64,000 nt of DNA from Gammaproteobacteria bacterium (GCA_021773235.1 JAJFKL010000030.1:308464-372463), one strand, 5' to 3'. Counted from the first letter of the stretch, positions 1 to 9,663 are shown. Notes: generated from the sequence alone by a model not told the origin. Translations and numbers: made by a program.

Positions 1-374
1 TAACGATAAAGGTTTCTGGCGGTAAGAACGAAACAGAATGCACTGATGTCGCCTATAAGATTGCTGAATCTCCATTAGTAAAGACGGCATTCACAGCATC
101 AGACCCAAATTGGGGACGAATATTATCGGCAATAGGTAATTCAGGAGTTAATGATCTAGATATAAATAATATTGAAGTTTTTCTGGATAACGTATGCATA
201 GTTGAAAACGGTCAAAGAGCACAAAGCTATACAGAGGAGAAGGGCAAAAAAGTTATGCTTCAAGATGAAATTACCTTAATTGTGAATCTTAACAGGGGGA
301 ATTGTCAGGAAGAAATATGGACAACCGATCTGTCTTATGAGTACATTAAAATAAATGCAGAATATCGAACATGA
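1..374 (+). CDS. argJ: ArgJ, bifunctional ornithine acetyltransferase / N-acetylglutamate synthase (3' end only)
   Basis: The window opens inside this gene; the readable frame starts at base 3 and runs 123 codons to a TGA at 372-374. The piece contains the conserved ArgJ C-terminal block SPLVKTAFTASDPNWGRIL and ends in the family-typical KINAEYRT. ArgJ moves the acetyl group from N-acetylornithine to glutamate in the cyclic arginine pathway in the cytoplasm. The self-cleavage Ala-Thr site and active-site Thr lie upstream of the window, so activity cannot be judged here. The mutT-thiE gene follows 41 bases later on the same strand, so the two may be cotranscribed; the argJ-mutT order is also familiar from pseudomonads. 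Confidence 0.93.
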   Translation, partial: TIKVSGGKNETECTDVAYKIAESPLVKTAFTASDPNWGRILSAIGNSGVNDLDINNIEVFLDNVCIVENGQRAQSYTEEKGKKVMLQDEITLIVNLNRGNCQEEIWTTDLSYEYIKINAEYRT

Positions 375-415
375 GTCCTAAATGTTTTTAGCTAAAAAAT
401 AATAATAATAAAATA

Positions 416-1390
416 ATGGTCCAAAGAACACATGTCGCAGTTGGTGTCATATACAACACTACTAAAGATAAAGTGTTAATTTCAAAACGTTCTAATAATC
501 AACATTTAGCAGGGTATTGGGAATTTCCCGGTGGCAAAGTTGAAGATAATGAAAACGTTAGCTCTGCATTAATGCGTGAATTGTATGAGGAATTAGGAAT
601 TACAGTAATCAAGGCAGAGGCTTTTACTTCGATTAGTCATGATTATTCGGATAAAGAAGTATTTCTTGATGTTTGGACAGTATCAGAATGGTGTGGACAA
701 CCTGAAAGTAGAGAAAGTCAGGAAATCTGTTGGGTAAGTATAAGTGAACTTAATAATTATAAATTTCCTGATGCGAATAAATATATTATACAGTCGATAT
801 TATTGCCTCTTATGTATGGCATTAGTAAAGAGACATATGAAGACTATGCACATTTATATTCGGTTGCAGAAGAGTGTTTTATTTCGGGATTAAATATTTT
901 TCAACTAAGATTAAAAAATAATAATAATAAGTCGTTTCAGATAATTGTAAAAACACTAAGTGAAATAGCAAGTCGATACGATGCAAAACTAATCTTAAAT
1001 GGTTTATCTACCGATATAGATATATATCCAATTGATGGCATACATCTTAATACGGGTGAATTATCGAGACACAAGAAGAGACCTATAAGTGAAGAATATA
1101 TACTAGGCGCCTCTTGTCACAATGAAGAAGAATTGATTAAAGCGGCAGAGATAAATGTTAACTATGCGTTTTTGTCTCCTGTTAAAATTACGGCTAGTCA
1201 TCCTGAAGCGATAGCGATCGGCTGGGAACGGTTTAGAAGTCTCATAGACGAAGTGAATTTTCCGGTATATGCACTCGGCGGGATGTTGCCAACAGATCTT
1301 GAAACTGCAAAAAATAATGGTGCCTATGGTATTGCTATGCGTGGCGCAATATGGGATGTAAATTCTTTAGAGAAGAATATAAAAATTTAG
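416..1390 (+). CDS. Fusion of MutT-like Nudix hydrolase and ThiE/TenI-like thiamine phosphate synthase domain
   Basis: The 324-residue protein has two domains. Residues 1 to about 130 form a Nudix domain; the Nudix box (GX5EX7REUXEEXGU) is complete, with GGKVED followed by RELYEELGI, so 8-oxo-dGTP type pyrophosphohydrolase activity is expected. Residues about 145-320 resemble ThiE/TenI TIM barrels, with GIHLN, LGASCH, FLSPV and a phosphate-binding YALGGM segment. This MutT-ThiE fusion is known from other gammaproteobacteria; the role of its ThiE part is not settled and may not be true thiamine phosphate synthesis. The ATG at 416 has no clear Shine-Dalgarno sequence. The gene ends 5 bases before the convergent yacG. 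Confidence 0.9.
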   Translation: MVQRTHVAVGVIYNTTKDKVLISKRSNNQHLAGYWEFPGGKVEDNENVSSALMRELYEELGITVIKAEAFTSISHDYSDKEVFLDVWTVSEWCGQPESRESQEICWVSISELNNYKFPDANKYIIQSILLPLMYGISKETYEDYAHLYSVAEECFISGLNIFQLRLKNNNNKSFQIIVKTLSEIASRYDAKLILNGLSTDIDIYPIDGIHLNTGELSRHKKRPISEEYILGASCHNEEELIKAAEINVNYAFLSPVKITASHPEAIAIGWERFRSLIDEVNFPVYALGGMLPTDLETAKNNGAYGIAMRGAIWDVNSLEKNIKI

Positions 1391-1395
1391 GCCGG

Positions 1396-1581
1396 TCAGT
1401 GTACTTCAGGGTAGGTTTGTTCGTCATCAAGTGCAGGTTTATCAGTAATACTATATTTTTCATCTACCCATTTACCTAGATCTATCAATCGGCAACGTTC
1501 AGAACAAAAAGGACGAAATAGATTAGAATTATCTAAATTAGTAGTATTTTTACAGATAGGACAATAAATTATATTACTCAT
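1396..1581 (-). CDS. yacG: YacG, zinc-binding DNA gyrase inhibitor
   Basis: This is a small protein of 61 residues if read from the ATG at 1581. It carries the YacG zinc ribbon: CPIC near the N-terminus and FCSERCR about 15 residues later, followed by the characteristic LIDLGKW. YacG binds GyrB and inhibits DNA binding by gyrase. The ATG at 1581 is preferred over one four codons upstream because it forms an ATGA overlap with the zapD stop codon, the usual sign of translational coupling. It is the last gene of the minus-strand zapD-yacG unit. The acidic C-terminal tail is typical of the family. Confidence 0.9.
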   Translation of the reverse strand: MSNIIYCPICKNTTNLDNSNLFRPFCSERCRLIDLGKWVDEKYSITDKPALDDEQTYPEVH

Positions 1582-2348
1582 AAGATGCAGCAATGTAGTT
1601 CAAAATCAACATCATTTTTGCTCTGAATCGGTCTGGCATCAGTCGTCGATTCTTCCATAAAACGTATTGTAAAACGGTGTTTCCCACCACTAATTTCAGG
1701 AAAATATCGACTAGCAGAGGGTAAAAAAACCCTAATCAATTGACAGGATAAAGATGATTCTATGGGTTTTTGGTAAAAACCAGTTACCGCCTTCTCTCTA
1801 ACCGGGTGTGTACTGTTTCTGACCATGTCTAATGCTATGAAGGTCGAGTTTTTAATGGGCTCTAAATCGGCTGACCATTGAGTTAAGTCTTGTTTACGAG
1901 TGAGACCTGGCTGATTAAGCCAATAGTGAAACCGGGGAAGATCAAAACTACATGTTCCACCTGGAATGCTGATACGTTGTTTTATGCTAGTTACTAGTTC
2001 ATCATTCCTTAATAAATTTCCTGGCTGATATGCATTGTCACGTAGTTTTATTAATAAATCGCATATATCGCTATTTATAGTATCTAATCTATTTTTATCA
2101 ACTGCTGGATTATCTTTCAACGATGTAAGCATCTGAGAATGTCGTTCCAGTTCTTTTATCAGTTCAGTCTTTAGATCAGAACGGCTTAATAAGTCATTTA
2201 TTTCAAGGAGTGACTCAAGGGTGTTTCTACAATCCCATTCAAATGTTTCTTGAGATCGATATTCTATAAGATTGAATAGGTGCTCTAAACGAAGAAAATT
2301 TCTCATCCTTTCGTTTAATGGTTGCTCATATGCTATTTTATTTTGCAT
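1578..2348 (-). CDS. zapD: ZapD, cell division protein (FtsZ bundling)
   Basis: The 256-residue protein starts with the ZapD/YacF signature YEQPLNERMRNFLRLEHLF, and its length is normal for the family. ZapD is a cytoplasmic dimer that crosslinks FtsZ filaments at the division ring. The gene lies between coaE and yacG, the classical coaE-zapD-yacG order of gammaproteobacteria. Its stop overlaps the yacG start (ATGA), and 42 bases separate it from coaE upstream. The N-terminal signature and the conserved context make the call secure. Confidence 0.93.
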   Translation of the reverse strand: MQNKIAYEQPLNERMRNFLRLEHLFNLIEYRSQETFEWDCRNTLESLLEINDLLSRSDLKTELIKELERHSQMLTSLKDNPAVDKNRLDTINSDICDLLIKLRDNAYQPGNLLRNDELVTSIKQRISIPGGTCSFDLPRFHYWLNQPGLTRKQDLTQWSADLEPIKNSTFIALDMVRNSTHPVREKAVTGFYQKPIESSLSCQLIRVFLPSASRYFPEISGGKHRFTIRFMEESTTDARPIQSKNDVDFELHCCIL

Positions 2349-2390
2349 AATTGTTTTTACAATTCATCATTCTCATTTTAGTTGGCTGAA

Positions 2391-3008
2391 TCATAAGCTC
2401 TTTTTTTCTTCAGATAGTTTTAAATACTGTTCATGTAAGTTTTCAACGACACCATTAAGTTTTTCAATTTTAACGCTGTTATCAATAATATCGTCTGCGT
2501 AATTTTGACGCTGTTCTCTGCTAGTTTGACTTTTAATAATATCTGATACTAATTTTATAGATATATCGTCTCTCTCTGTAGCTCGTTTTAGCTGTAAATC
2601 CTCAGGTACATCAACCAGTAGAATGCGATCAAATATATCTGTTGCTTGAGTCTCAACGAGTAATGGAATAGCAACCAGACAATATGGGTAATTTATATTA
2701 GAAACTTCTCTCTCTATCTCCTGATAAATTGCAGGGTGAAGTATATCTTCTAACTTTCTTTTGGCCTCTGAATCATTGAATATGATAGTACGTAGTTTAT
2801 GACGATCTACTTCACCTTTAAGATCTAGGATTCCTTCTCCAAACTCCTCAATTATAGCATTTAAACAAGGTCTTCCTGATTCTACTAATGTTCTCGAGAT
2901 GACATCTGAATCTATAATTGGAACGCCAAGTGTTTGAAATATTGATGAAACAGTTGACTTACCACTACCAATACCGCCAGTTAAGGCAACACGTAAGGTT
3001 TTCGCCAT
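2391..3008 (-). CDS. coaE: Dephospho-CoA kinase
   Basis: The 205-residue enzyme phosphorylates the 3'-hydroxyl of dephospho-CoA, the last step of coenzyme A synthesis. The P-loop TGGIGSGKST is at residues 10-19, followed by IIDSDVISR, where the Asp acts in catalysis. The segment ILHPAIYQEI, with the conserved HP, and the LLVETQ lid region are also present. The start codon lies one base after the pilD stop, so coaE is translated directly behind the prepilin peptidase gene, as in the pilBCD-coaE order of many Pseudomonas and Xanthomonas relatives. Confidence 0.95.
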   Translation of the reverse strand: MAKTLRVALTGGIGSGKSTVSSIFQTLGVPIIDSDVISRTLVESGRPCLNAIIEEFGEGILDLKGEVDRHKLRTIIFNDSEAKRKLEDILHPAIYQEIEREVSNINYPYCLVAIPLLVETQATDIFDRILLVDVPEDLQLKRATERDDISIKLVSDIIKSQTSREQRQNYADDIIDNSVKIEKLNGVVENLHEQYLKLSEEKKSL

Positions 3009-3009
3009 A

Positions 3010-3888
3010 TTAAGTTACAGCATTCAGATAAGTTGACATTATATGAGGACCCCACAGCATTGAAATCCAGCCTGCAATTGCTAAGTATGGGCCGAATGGT
3101 ATAGCTGTATTTCTGTCATGAGATTTAAAAACCATTAATGAAATACCAATAATAGCTCCAACTAGTGATGATAAAATTATTATTAATGGTAGTAATTGCC
3201 AGCCAAACCATGCACCTAGTACGGCTAGCAATTTGAAATCGCCATGCCCCATACCTTCTTTACCGGTAACTAATTTGAATATAATGTAGACGGACCAAAG
3301 AGTGCCGTATCCAAATATAGCCCCAAGAACACTAGATTCGATATCTGTATACACTCCAAAAAGATTAATAATAATACCAAGCCAAAGCAGGGGTAATGTA
3401 ATGTCATCAGGCAAATATTGAGTATCAAAATCTATCATACTCAAAGCGATAAGTGACCAGGTTAATAAAAGAGCAAACAAAGTCTGGGTGGAAACTCCAG
3501 AATAGTAAGCTACTATGACTACGGATATTCCACTCACTATTTCTATTAGTGGATAGCGAATAGAAATCTTATTTTCGCAGTTGCTGCATTTCCCTTTCAG
3601 AAAAATGTAGCTAATAACCGGGATATTCTCTATTGCACTAATCTGATGTTTGCATTTTGGACAATGTGAACGCGGAGTGACTAAATTAATATTTTCTTTT
3701 TCATTATTAGAACTAGAGTCACCAAGTTCAAGTAATTCACAACATTGTTGTTTCCAATCCCTTTCCATCATCACTGGTAATCTTAGTATGACAACGTTCA
3801 GGAAACTACCAATCAGCAATCCCAAGATAAAGATCGTCGATAGAAATAGGGGGGGGGAAATTATAAATAATTCAATAATAGATGACAC
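3010..3888 (-). CDS. pilD: PilD, prepilin peptidase and N-methyltransferase
   Basis: The 292-residue inner-membrane aspartic protease cleaves the short leader of prepilins and methylates the new N-terminal Phe. The N-terminal methylase part holds two zinc-binding pairs, C76-C79 and C101-C104. The protease aspartates are visible in IDFDTQYLPDD (about 153-162) and in the GHGD motif (D217). About eight hydrophobic segments follow. The start is a GTG at 3888; an in-frame TGA nine codons upstream leaves no earlier start. Codons 11-14 contain a run of nine C on the coding strand (bases 3849-3857), so slippage there would frameshift the gene almost at its beginning. It lies 89 bases downstream of pilC and 1 base upstream of coaE. 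Confidence 0.95.
   Translation of the reverse strand: MSSIIELFIISPPLFLSTIFILGLLIGSFLNVVILRLPVMMERDWKQQCCELLELGDSSSNNEKENINLVTPRSHCPKCKHQISAIENIPVISYIFLKGKCSNCENKISIRYPLIEIVSGISVVIVAYYSGVSTQTLFALLLTWSLIALSMIDFDTQYLPDDITLPLLWLGIIINLFGVYTDIESSVLGAIFGYGTLWSVYIIFKLVTGKEGMGHGDFKLLAVLGAWFGWQLLPLIIILSSLVGAIIGISLMVFKSHDRNTAIPFGPYLAIAGWISMLWGPHIMSTYLNAVT
3849..3857 (-). repeat. Homopolymer run of nine C/G inside the start of pilD
   Basis: Nine consecutive G on the plus strand (C in the pilD reading direction) cover parts of the codons for Ser11, Pro12, Pro13 and Leu14. Tracts of this length are known slippage sites in phase-variable genes of other bacteria. Here a gain or loss of one base would abolish PilD. 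In an A+T-rich genome a nine-base G run is unlikely by chance, but the tract could simply be a Pro-Pro codon choice or an assembly-sensitive site. Confidence 0.8.
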
Positions 3889-3977
3889 GAGTAGTCTCGA
3901 CAGATTGGTGATTCACCATAAAGCAAACTAGTGAAAGAACTAGACAAAGCCTAGTTCTGATAAAAGTTTTTTCGTTA

Positions 3978-5198
3978 TTAAACTGCGGCACCCATTTTAA
4001 AGATAGGTAGGTACATGCCAATAACAATACCGCCAATGACAACACCCAAAAAGGCCATAATTGCAGGTTCCAATAAACTTGTTAAACCTTCAACCGCATC
4101 ATCAACCTCTTGTTCGTACCAATCAGCAACTTTGCCTAGCATAGTATCGATAGCTCCTGATTCTTCGCCAATCGCAACCATCTGTACAACCATATTAGGA
4201 AATAAACCACATTCTCTCATTGAGGCTTGTAGTTGTGTGCCTGTAGAAATTTCATCTTTCATTTTTAATGTAGCATTTTCAAATACAACATTACCACATG
4301 CTCCTGCTACAGAAGACATTGCTTCAACCAATGGTGTACCAGCAGCAAACATCGTCTCCAGAGTTCTAGCGAAACGAGCAATAGCTGCTTTCTCCATTAC
4401 TTCACCAAGAACAGGTGCCTTTAATATTGCGCGATCAAGGAAATCTTGTACTTTTTTAGAGCGTTTTTTAGCTTCTAAGGAACCAAATATGACTCCTCCC
4501 ATGATACCGAAAATAGCCCACCACCATGCGACGAAGAAATTAGAACTGTCGATTAAAAATTGAGTTAGTGCGGGCAAGTCAGCACCAAAGTTTGCAAAAA
4601 GTGAGGAAAACTGAGGGATTACAAAGATCATTAATATTGAAACAACTATGATCGCACAAGCAATAACTGCTGCTGGATAGAATAATGCTGCTTTAATCTT
4701 GGATTTTAATGCTTCAGTCTTTTCCATATAGGTAGCGAGCTTATGCAATATAGCCTCAAGAATACCCGCATGCTCACCCGCTTCAACCAGATTGCAATAT
4801 AGGGAGTTAAATTGCAGTGGGCGTTTACTTAATGCATCAGTCAAATTATTTCCAGCCTCTACATCAGCCTTAATTCCTAAAATAAGATCTTGCATTCCTG
4901 GGTTGTCATGACCGCGTCCGACAATCTCGAACGCCTGAACCAGCGGTACACCAGAGGACATCATTGTTGCTAGCTGACGACTAAAGACCGTTATGTCTTT
5001 TGGTTTGATTTTTCCTTTTTCACCACCACCAAAAAGTGGTTTTGGTTTCTTTTTGACTTTAAGCGGGTTTATCCCTTGACGTCTAAGAGTAGCTTTTGCT
5101 AAAGCTTCACTTGCTGCACTTAACTCTCCCTTAACACGCTTCCCCGATTTATCCATGCCTTCCCAGGCATACATGTCTGCTTTTTTTGCTTCAGCCAT
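3978..5198 (-). CDS. pilC: PilC, type IV pilus inner-membrane platform protein
   Basis: The 406-residue protein is the polytopic platform that couples the PilB motor to pilin insertion. It has two T2SSF cytoplasmic helical domains, about residues 68-195 and 275-395, seen in the paired motifs FSRQLATMMSSGVPLVQAFE and FARTLETMFAAGTPLVEAMS. Hydrophobic segments lie near 170-195, 220-240 and 375-400. The length is normal for the family. It begins 5 bases after the pilB stop, so the two are translated together. PilA is not in this operon but some 17 kb away at 22067, next to pilSR. Confidence 0.96.
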   Translation of the reverse strand: MAEAKKADMYAWEGMDKSGKRVKGELSAASEALAKATLRRQGINPLKVKKKPKPLFGGGEKGKIKPKDITVFSRQLATMMSSGVPLVQAFEIVGRGHDNPGMQDLILGIKADVEAGNNLTDALSKRPLQFNSLYCNLVEAGEHAGILEAILHKLATYMEKTEALKSKIKAALFYPAAVIACAIIVVSILMIFVIPQFSSLFANFGADLPALTQFLIDSSNFFVAWWWAIFGIMGGVIFGSLEAKKRSKKVQDFLDRAILKAPVLGEVMEKAAIARFARTLETMFAAGTPLVEAMSSVAGACGNVVFENATLKMKDEISTGTQLQASMRECGLFPNMVVQMVAIGEESGAIDTMLGKVADWYEQEVDDAVEGLTSLLEPAIMAFLGVVIGGIVIGMYLPIFKMGAAV

Positions 5199-5203
5199 AA
5201 TAT

Positions 5204-6919
5204 TTACTCTACGGTTACTCGGTTAACTTCAGTAAGACTGGTTATTCCAGACGCTGCCTTCATCAAGCCCGATTTTCGGATATCCCAGATTCCTTCAGCT
5301 GCTGATTGATCAGCCAACTGTATCGCATTAGCACCTTCAATAATCAGACGTTTCATATCCTCAGATATAGGCATGACTTGATATATCCCTGCACGTCCCT
5401 TGTACCCAGGGTTATCATCAGTTATTTCGCCAGGTTCAAATAAACTTATGCCTTTTTCAATCATGTCATCAGGATAGCCTTCGTCTTTTAAAGCATCATC
5501 AGGCATCTCAAATGGTACCCGGTTATTTGGGTTAAGGCGCCGGAGTAGTCTTTGCGCGGTAATCAGATTGATAGCCGTTGCAACAGCAAAAGCTTGAATG
5601 CCCATATCTTGTAATCGGGTCAGCGTTTGTGGACCGTCATTGGTATGCAAGGTGGACATGACCATATGGCCTGTTTGTGCGGCTTTTACAGCAATGGATG
5701 CTGTACCGAGATCACGAACCTCACCAACCAGAATAATGTCTGGATCCTGACGTAAGAATGCCTTTAGGGCTTTGTCGAATGTCATCCCAGTTCGTTCATC
5801 AACCTGTACCTGGTTAACACCTGGGAGATTTATTTCAACCGGGTCTTCGGCTGTTGAAATATTAATATCTTCGGTATTTAATATATTTATACCGGTGTAC
5901 AAAGAAACCGTTTTACCTGAACCAGTAGGCCCTGTTACCAAAAACATGCCATAAGGTTTATGCAAGTTATTGAGAAACATTTCTTTCTGGTGGTCTTCAT
6001 AACCTAGTTGATCAATCTGTAATGCAGCGGCATCTGAGTCCAATATACGCATACAAGACTTTTCACCAAAGAGCGTTGGGCAAGTACTGACTCGAAAATC
6101 GATAGATTTTGTTTTAGACAGTTTTAGTTTAATGCGCCCATCCTGAGGTACACGACGTTCAGATACATCTAGTCTGGACATTACCTTAATTCGTGCTGCG
6201 ATCTTACTGGATAAACTCATCGGTGGTTTTGCAACTTCCATCAATACGCCGTCTATACGGAACCGAACGCGGTATGTCTTTTCATAGGGTTCGAAATGAA
6301 GATCAGAAGCTCCTTTCTTAATCGCATCCAGTAATACTTTATTGACGAAACGTACTACGGGTGCATCATCAATATCGCCATCATCTTGTTCTTGTGGGCC
6401 ATCTTCAGCAACTTCTAAATCATCAAGATCATCAAAATCTTCATCATCCATATCACCTAAACCACCATCAGCTGCTTCGAGTGCTTTATCGATATTTTTG
6501 GTTAATTTGTCTTCCTCAACGATAACGGCATCGGTTATTAAACCAGTTGCGAATTTGATTTCATCCAACGCTTGAATGTTTGTGGGGTCAGAAACAGCTA
6601 CTGCTAATCGCTTACCACGTTTGAAAATAGGTAAGGCATGGTGTTTTTTAATGAGTTCTTCTTTGACTAGCTTGATAATGTCGGGGTCAATTTCCAACAG
6701 ATCGATATCGACTAATGGTGCGCCAAACTCTTGCGCGGCAGCCAGTGCAATACTATTGCTGGGAACAAGCTTGTTTTCAACTACAAGACTAATGAAGGGT
6801 TTTTTCTTTTTAAGAGACTCTTCAAATATGCTTTGAGCCTTTTCTTCATCAAGTAAGCCATCGAGCACGAGTTTGCGCGCTAACCCACTGAGATTTATTT
6901 TTTTTGTTGGAGCAGCCAT
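5204..6919 (-). CDS. pilB: PilB, type IV pilus extension ATPase (lacks the zinc tetracysteine)
   Basis: The 571-residue hexameric cytoplasmic ATPase powers pilus extension. It has an N-terminal MshEN/T2SSE_N domain (1-150), a strongly acidic linker (about 155-185), and a core with Walker A GPTGSGKT (330-337), an Asp box, Walker B DPDIILVGEVRD (392-403) and the His-box SLHTND-like STLHTND. The end EVNRVTVE is typical. The oddity is that residues about 458-507, where PilB and GspE normally carry two zinc-binding Cys pairs before GYKGRxGIY, contain no cysteine at all. The GYKGRAGIYQVM segment itself is kept. The only cysteines in the whole protein are C280 and C289. Confidence 0.96.
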   Translation of the reverse strand: MAAPTKKINLSGLARKLVLDGLLDEEKAQSIFEESLKKKKPFISLVVENKLVPSNSIALAAAQEFGAPLVDIDLLEIDPDIIKLVKEELIKKHHALPIFKRGKRLAVAVSDPTNIQALDEIKFATGLITDAVIVEEDKLTKNIDKALEAADGGLGDMDDEDFDDLDDLEVAEDGPQEQDDGDIDDAPVVRFVNKVLLDAIKKGASDLHFEPYEKTYRVRFRIDGVLMEVAKPPMSLSSKIAARIKVMSRLDVSERRVPQDGRIKLKLSKTKSIDFRVSTCPTLFGEKSCMRILDSDAAALQIDQLGYEDHQKEMFLNNLHKPYGMFLVTGPTGSGKTVSLYTGINILNTEDINISTAEDPVEINLPGVNQVQVDERTGMTFDKALKAFLRQDPDIILVGEVRDLGTASIAVKAAQTGHMVMSTLHTNDGPQTLTRLQDMGIQAFAVATAINLITAQRLLRRLNPNNRVPFEMPDDALKDEGYPDDMIEKGISLFEPGEITDDNPGYKGRAGIYQVMPISEDMKRLIIEGANAIQLADQSAAEGIWDIRKSGLMKAASGITSLTEVNRVTVE

Positions 6920-6967
6920 TACCGTATTCTTGACCTATTGTTATCAAGTATTTAGGTTAAATATTAG

Positions 6968-6973
6968 ATTATA
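6968..6973 (-). promoter_or_regulatory. Possible -10 element for the pilB-pilC-pilD unit
   Basis: On the minus strand a perfect TATAAT lies about 49 bases before the pilB ATG. No good -35 is present at the right spacing; the nearest is an AT-rich TTAAAA-like hexamer with a long 19-base spacer. In an A+T-rich region a single hexamer is weak evidence. The 152-base gap between clpB and pilB holds no other obvious signal. Confidence 0.3.
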
Positions 6974-7071
6974 TGACGTAAATAACCAACTGTTTTAACT
7001 CATAAATAGGGTCTAATTAGCTCAAAATATATAAATCCGGACTATTTATTAATAATTGGTCAAAATTTCAG

Positions 7072-9663
7072 TCAGGCTGCATCGGAATCAAGTTCAGAGA
7101 AATCTAATTTTTCATTGATGACATCAATTTTTATCAAAGATCCAGAACCATATTGGCCAGATAGTATTCTTTCTGCTATTGGCGTCTCAAGCTTGTCCTG
7201 AATGACACGTTTTAGAGGTCGCGCGCCGTAGACGGGGTCAAACCCTGCTGAGCCTATGTTGCCTATAGCTTCTGGGCTCAGCTCAAGAGATATATCCTGA
7301 TCTAGTAATCGACTACGTAAGCGATCGACCTGAATTTCTGCAATTGCCATAATCTGTTTCTGTATCAAGGAGTGGAAAACGACAACCTCATCGATGCGAT
7401 TGAGAAACTCAGGCCTGAAATAGTTACTGACTTCATTTAGCACCACTTCTTTCATATTGGCATATTCAGAATCAGCAGACATTTCTTGTATCAGGTTAGA
7501 GCCGAGATTAGAGGTCATTACGATAACGGTATTGCGAAAATCAACGGTTCGACCATGTCCGTCCGTTAAACGCCCATCATCCAGTACTTGTAACAGAATA
7601 TTAAATACATCGGCATGTGCTTTTTCTATCTCATCCAGCAATATCAGACTATAGGGGCGACGGCGAACGGCTTCAGTCAAATAACCACCTTGCTCATAAC
7701 CAACATAACCCGGTGGCGCACCTATTAGTCTCGCTACAGCATGTTTTTCCATATATTCGGACATGTCGATGCGGATCATGGCATCTTCGCTATCGAATAA
7801 AAATTCCGTAAGACTTTTACAGAGCTCGGTTTTTCCAACACCGGTTGGTCCCAAAAAGAGGAAACTGCCATTAGGTTTTTCTGGATCAGATAGTCCCGCA
7901 CGTGAACGACGAATGGCATTGGATACTGCTGTAATGGCTTGTTCTTGTCCGATGACACGGTTATGTAATATGCCTTCCATGGAGAGCAACTTTTCACGCT
8001 CACCTTCCAACATTTTACTAACGGGTATCCCGGTCCAGTTTGCTACGACTTCAGCAATTTCATTCTCCGTTACTTTGTTTCGAAGTAGCGTCATCTCTTG
8101 CATGTCGGCCTGACTTGCCATATCCAATTGTTTTTCAAGCCCTGGTATAACGCCGTACTGAAGTTCCGACATACGATTTAAATCACCACTACGTTTGGCA
8201 GCTTCAAAGTTGAGCCTTGCCTGTTCCAGTTTCTCCTTAATGTTATGCGTGCCTTGTAAGGCCGCTTTTTCTGATATCCATATTTCTTCCAGATCAGTGA
8301 ATTCACGTTCAACCTTTTTAATTTCTTCTTCGAGCAGTTCTAGCCTTTTAATTGAGGCTGCGTCGGTCTCTTTCTTTAGTGCTTCGCGTTCTATTTTCAT
8401 CTGGATGACGCGACGTTCAAGTCGATCCATAGACTCTGGTTTTGAATCTATCTCAATGCTAATCCGACTCGCAGATTCATCAATCAAATCGATGGCTTTA
8501 TCGGGTAATTGCCGATCAGTTATGTAGCGGTTAGATAAGGTTGCAGCAGAGACGATAGCTGGATCAGTTATTTGCACATTGTGATGTACTTCGTAGCGTT
8601 CTTTTAAGCCACGTAGAATTGCGATGGTATCCTCTACAGTAGGTTCATTAACGAGTACTTTTTGGAAACGCCGTTCTAAAGCGGCGTCCTTTTCAATATT
8701 TTCACGATATTCATTTAGTGTTGTAGCACCAATACAGTGTAGTTCACCTCGTGCCAGAGCAGGTTTAAGCATATTACCTGCGTCCATTGCGCCTTCTGCT
8801 TTTCCGGCGCCAACCATGGTATGTACTTCATCAATGAATAAGATGATTTGTCCTTCTTGTTTAGACAAATCATTCAAAACTGCTTTTAAGCGTTCTTCAA
8901 ATTCGCCACGAAATTTGGCGCCGGCGATTAGTGCACCCATATCAAGTGATAATAATCTTTTATGCTTTAATGACTCAGGCACTTCACCATTAAGAATACG
9001 CTGTGCCAGACCTTCTACAATTGCAGTCTTGCCAACACCCGGTTCACCAATCAGAACAGGATTATTTTTAGTGCGCCGTTGCAACACTTGAATCGTTCGC
9101 CGAATCTCTTCATCACGGCCAATTACGGGATCAAGCTTTCCTTTTTCGGCGCGTGCCGTTAGGTCAGTGGTGTATTTTTCCAGTGCTTGTCTGTTGTCTT
9201 CAGCGTTAGAATCATTGACCTTTTCACCACCACGTAATTTATCAATGGCGTCATTTAATTTATTTTTTTCTGCACCACATTCTTGAAAAATTTCCCCAAG
9301 CTTGCCTTTATCGTCTAGCGCGGCAATGGCGAAGAGTTCACTTGCAATATAGTCGTCATTTCTGTCCTGAGCAGTTTTATCCATTACGTTTAATAATCGC
9401 TCAAGGTCTCTGCTGATGTGAACATCACCCGCTGCCCCACTAACCGTAGGCATAGTGTCTAGTAGTTTACTAAGTTCAGCTCCGAGTTTATTGAGATTGA
9501 TACCTGAGGTGGAGAGTATGTGTGAAAGTGTTCCCCCATCTTGATTCAATAGGCTATGGGCTAAATGTACGGGTTCAATATACTGATGCTCACGGCCAAC
9601 GGCTAAACTTTGCGCCTCAGCGAGCGCCATTTGTAATTTTGTTGTTAATTTATCGGGTCTCAT
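7072..9663 (-). CDS. clpB: ClpB, AAA+ protein disaggregase
   Basis: The 863-residue protein is the full length of the family. In order it shows the Clp N domain (1-145), NBD1 with Walker A GEPGVGKT near residue 206 and Walker [10 protein letters not shown], a long coiled-coil middle domain (about 405-525), and NBD2 with Walker [10 protein letters not shown] near 606 and Walker [11 protein letters not shown]. There is no ClpP-binding IGF loop, as expected for ClpB. It rescues aggregated proteins together with DnaK. A sigma-32 type promoter lies 35 bases upstream of its ATG. The conserved rluD-pgeF-clpB order is interrupted here by the glutamate dehydrogenase gene. Confidence 0.97.
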   Translation of the reverse strand: MRPDKLTTKLQMALAEAQSLAVGREHQYIEPVHLAHSLLNQDGGTLSHILSTSGINLNKLGAELSKLLDTMPTVSGAAGDVHISRDLERLLNVMDKTAQDRNDDYIASELFAIAALDDKGKLGEIFQECGAEKNKLNDAIDKLRGGEKVNDSNAEDNRQALEKYTTDLTARAEKGKLDPVIGRDEEIRRTIQVLQRRTKNNPVLIGEPGVGKTAIVEGLAQRILNGEVPESLKHKRLLSLDMGALIAGAKFRGEFEERLKAVLNDLSKQEGQIILFIDEVHTMVGAGKAEGAMDAGNMLKPALARGELHCIGATTLNEYRENIEKDAALERRFQKVLVNEPTVEDTIAILRGLKERYEVHHNVQITDPAIVSAATLSNRYITDRQLPDKAIDLIDESASRISIEIDSKPESMDRLERRVIQMKIEREALKKETDAASIKRLELLEEEIKKVEREFTDLEEIWISEKAALQGTHNIKEKLEQARLNFEAAKRSGDLNRMSELQYGVIPGLEKQLDMASQADMQEMTLLRNKVTENEIAEVVANWTGIPVSKMLEGEREKLLSMEGILHNRVIGQEQAITAVSNAIRRSRAGLSDPEKPNGSFLFLGPTGVGKTELCKSLTEFLFDSEDAMIRIDMSEYMEKHAVARLIGAPPGYVGYEQGGYLTEAVRRRPYSLILLDEIEKAHADVFNILLQVLDDGRLTDGHGRTVDFRNTVIVMTSNLGSNLIQEMSADSEYANMKEVVLNEVSNYFRPEFLNRIDEVVVFHSLIQKQIMAIAEIQVDRLRSRLLDQDISLELSPEAIGNIGSAGFDPVYGARPLKRVIQDKLETPIAERILSGQYGSGSLIKIDVINEKLDFSELDSDAA

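Noticed and set aside
4015..4563. A 182-codon open frame opposite pilC
   Set aside because: It runs antisense to the conserved PilC domains with a low-complexity Thr/Pro/Ser composition and resembles no family.
8624..9091. A long open frame on the plus strand inside clpB
   Set aside because: It lies opposite the highly conserved NBD1 codons of ClpB, has Ser/Arg-rich composition typical of an antisense shadow, and no start signal.
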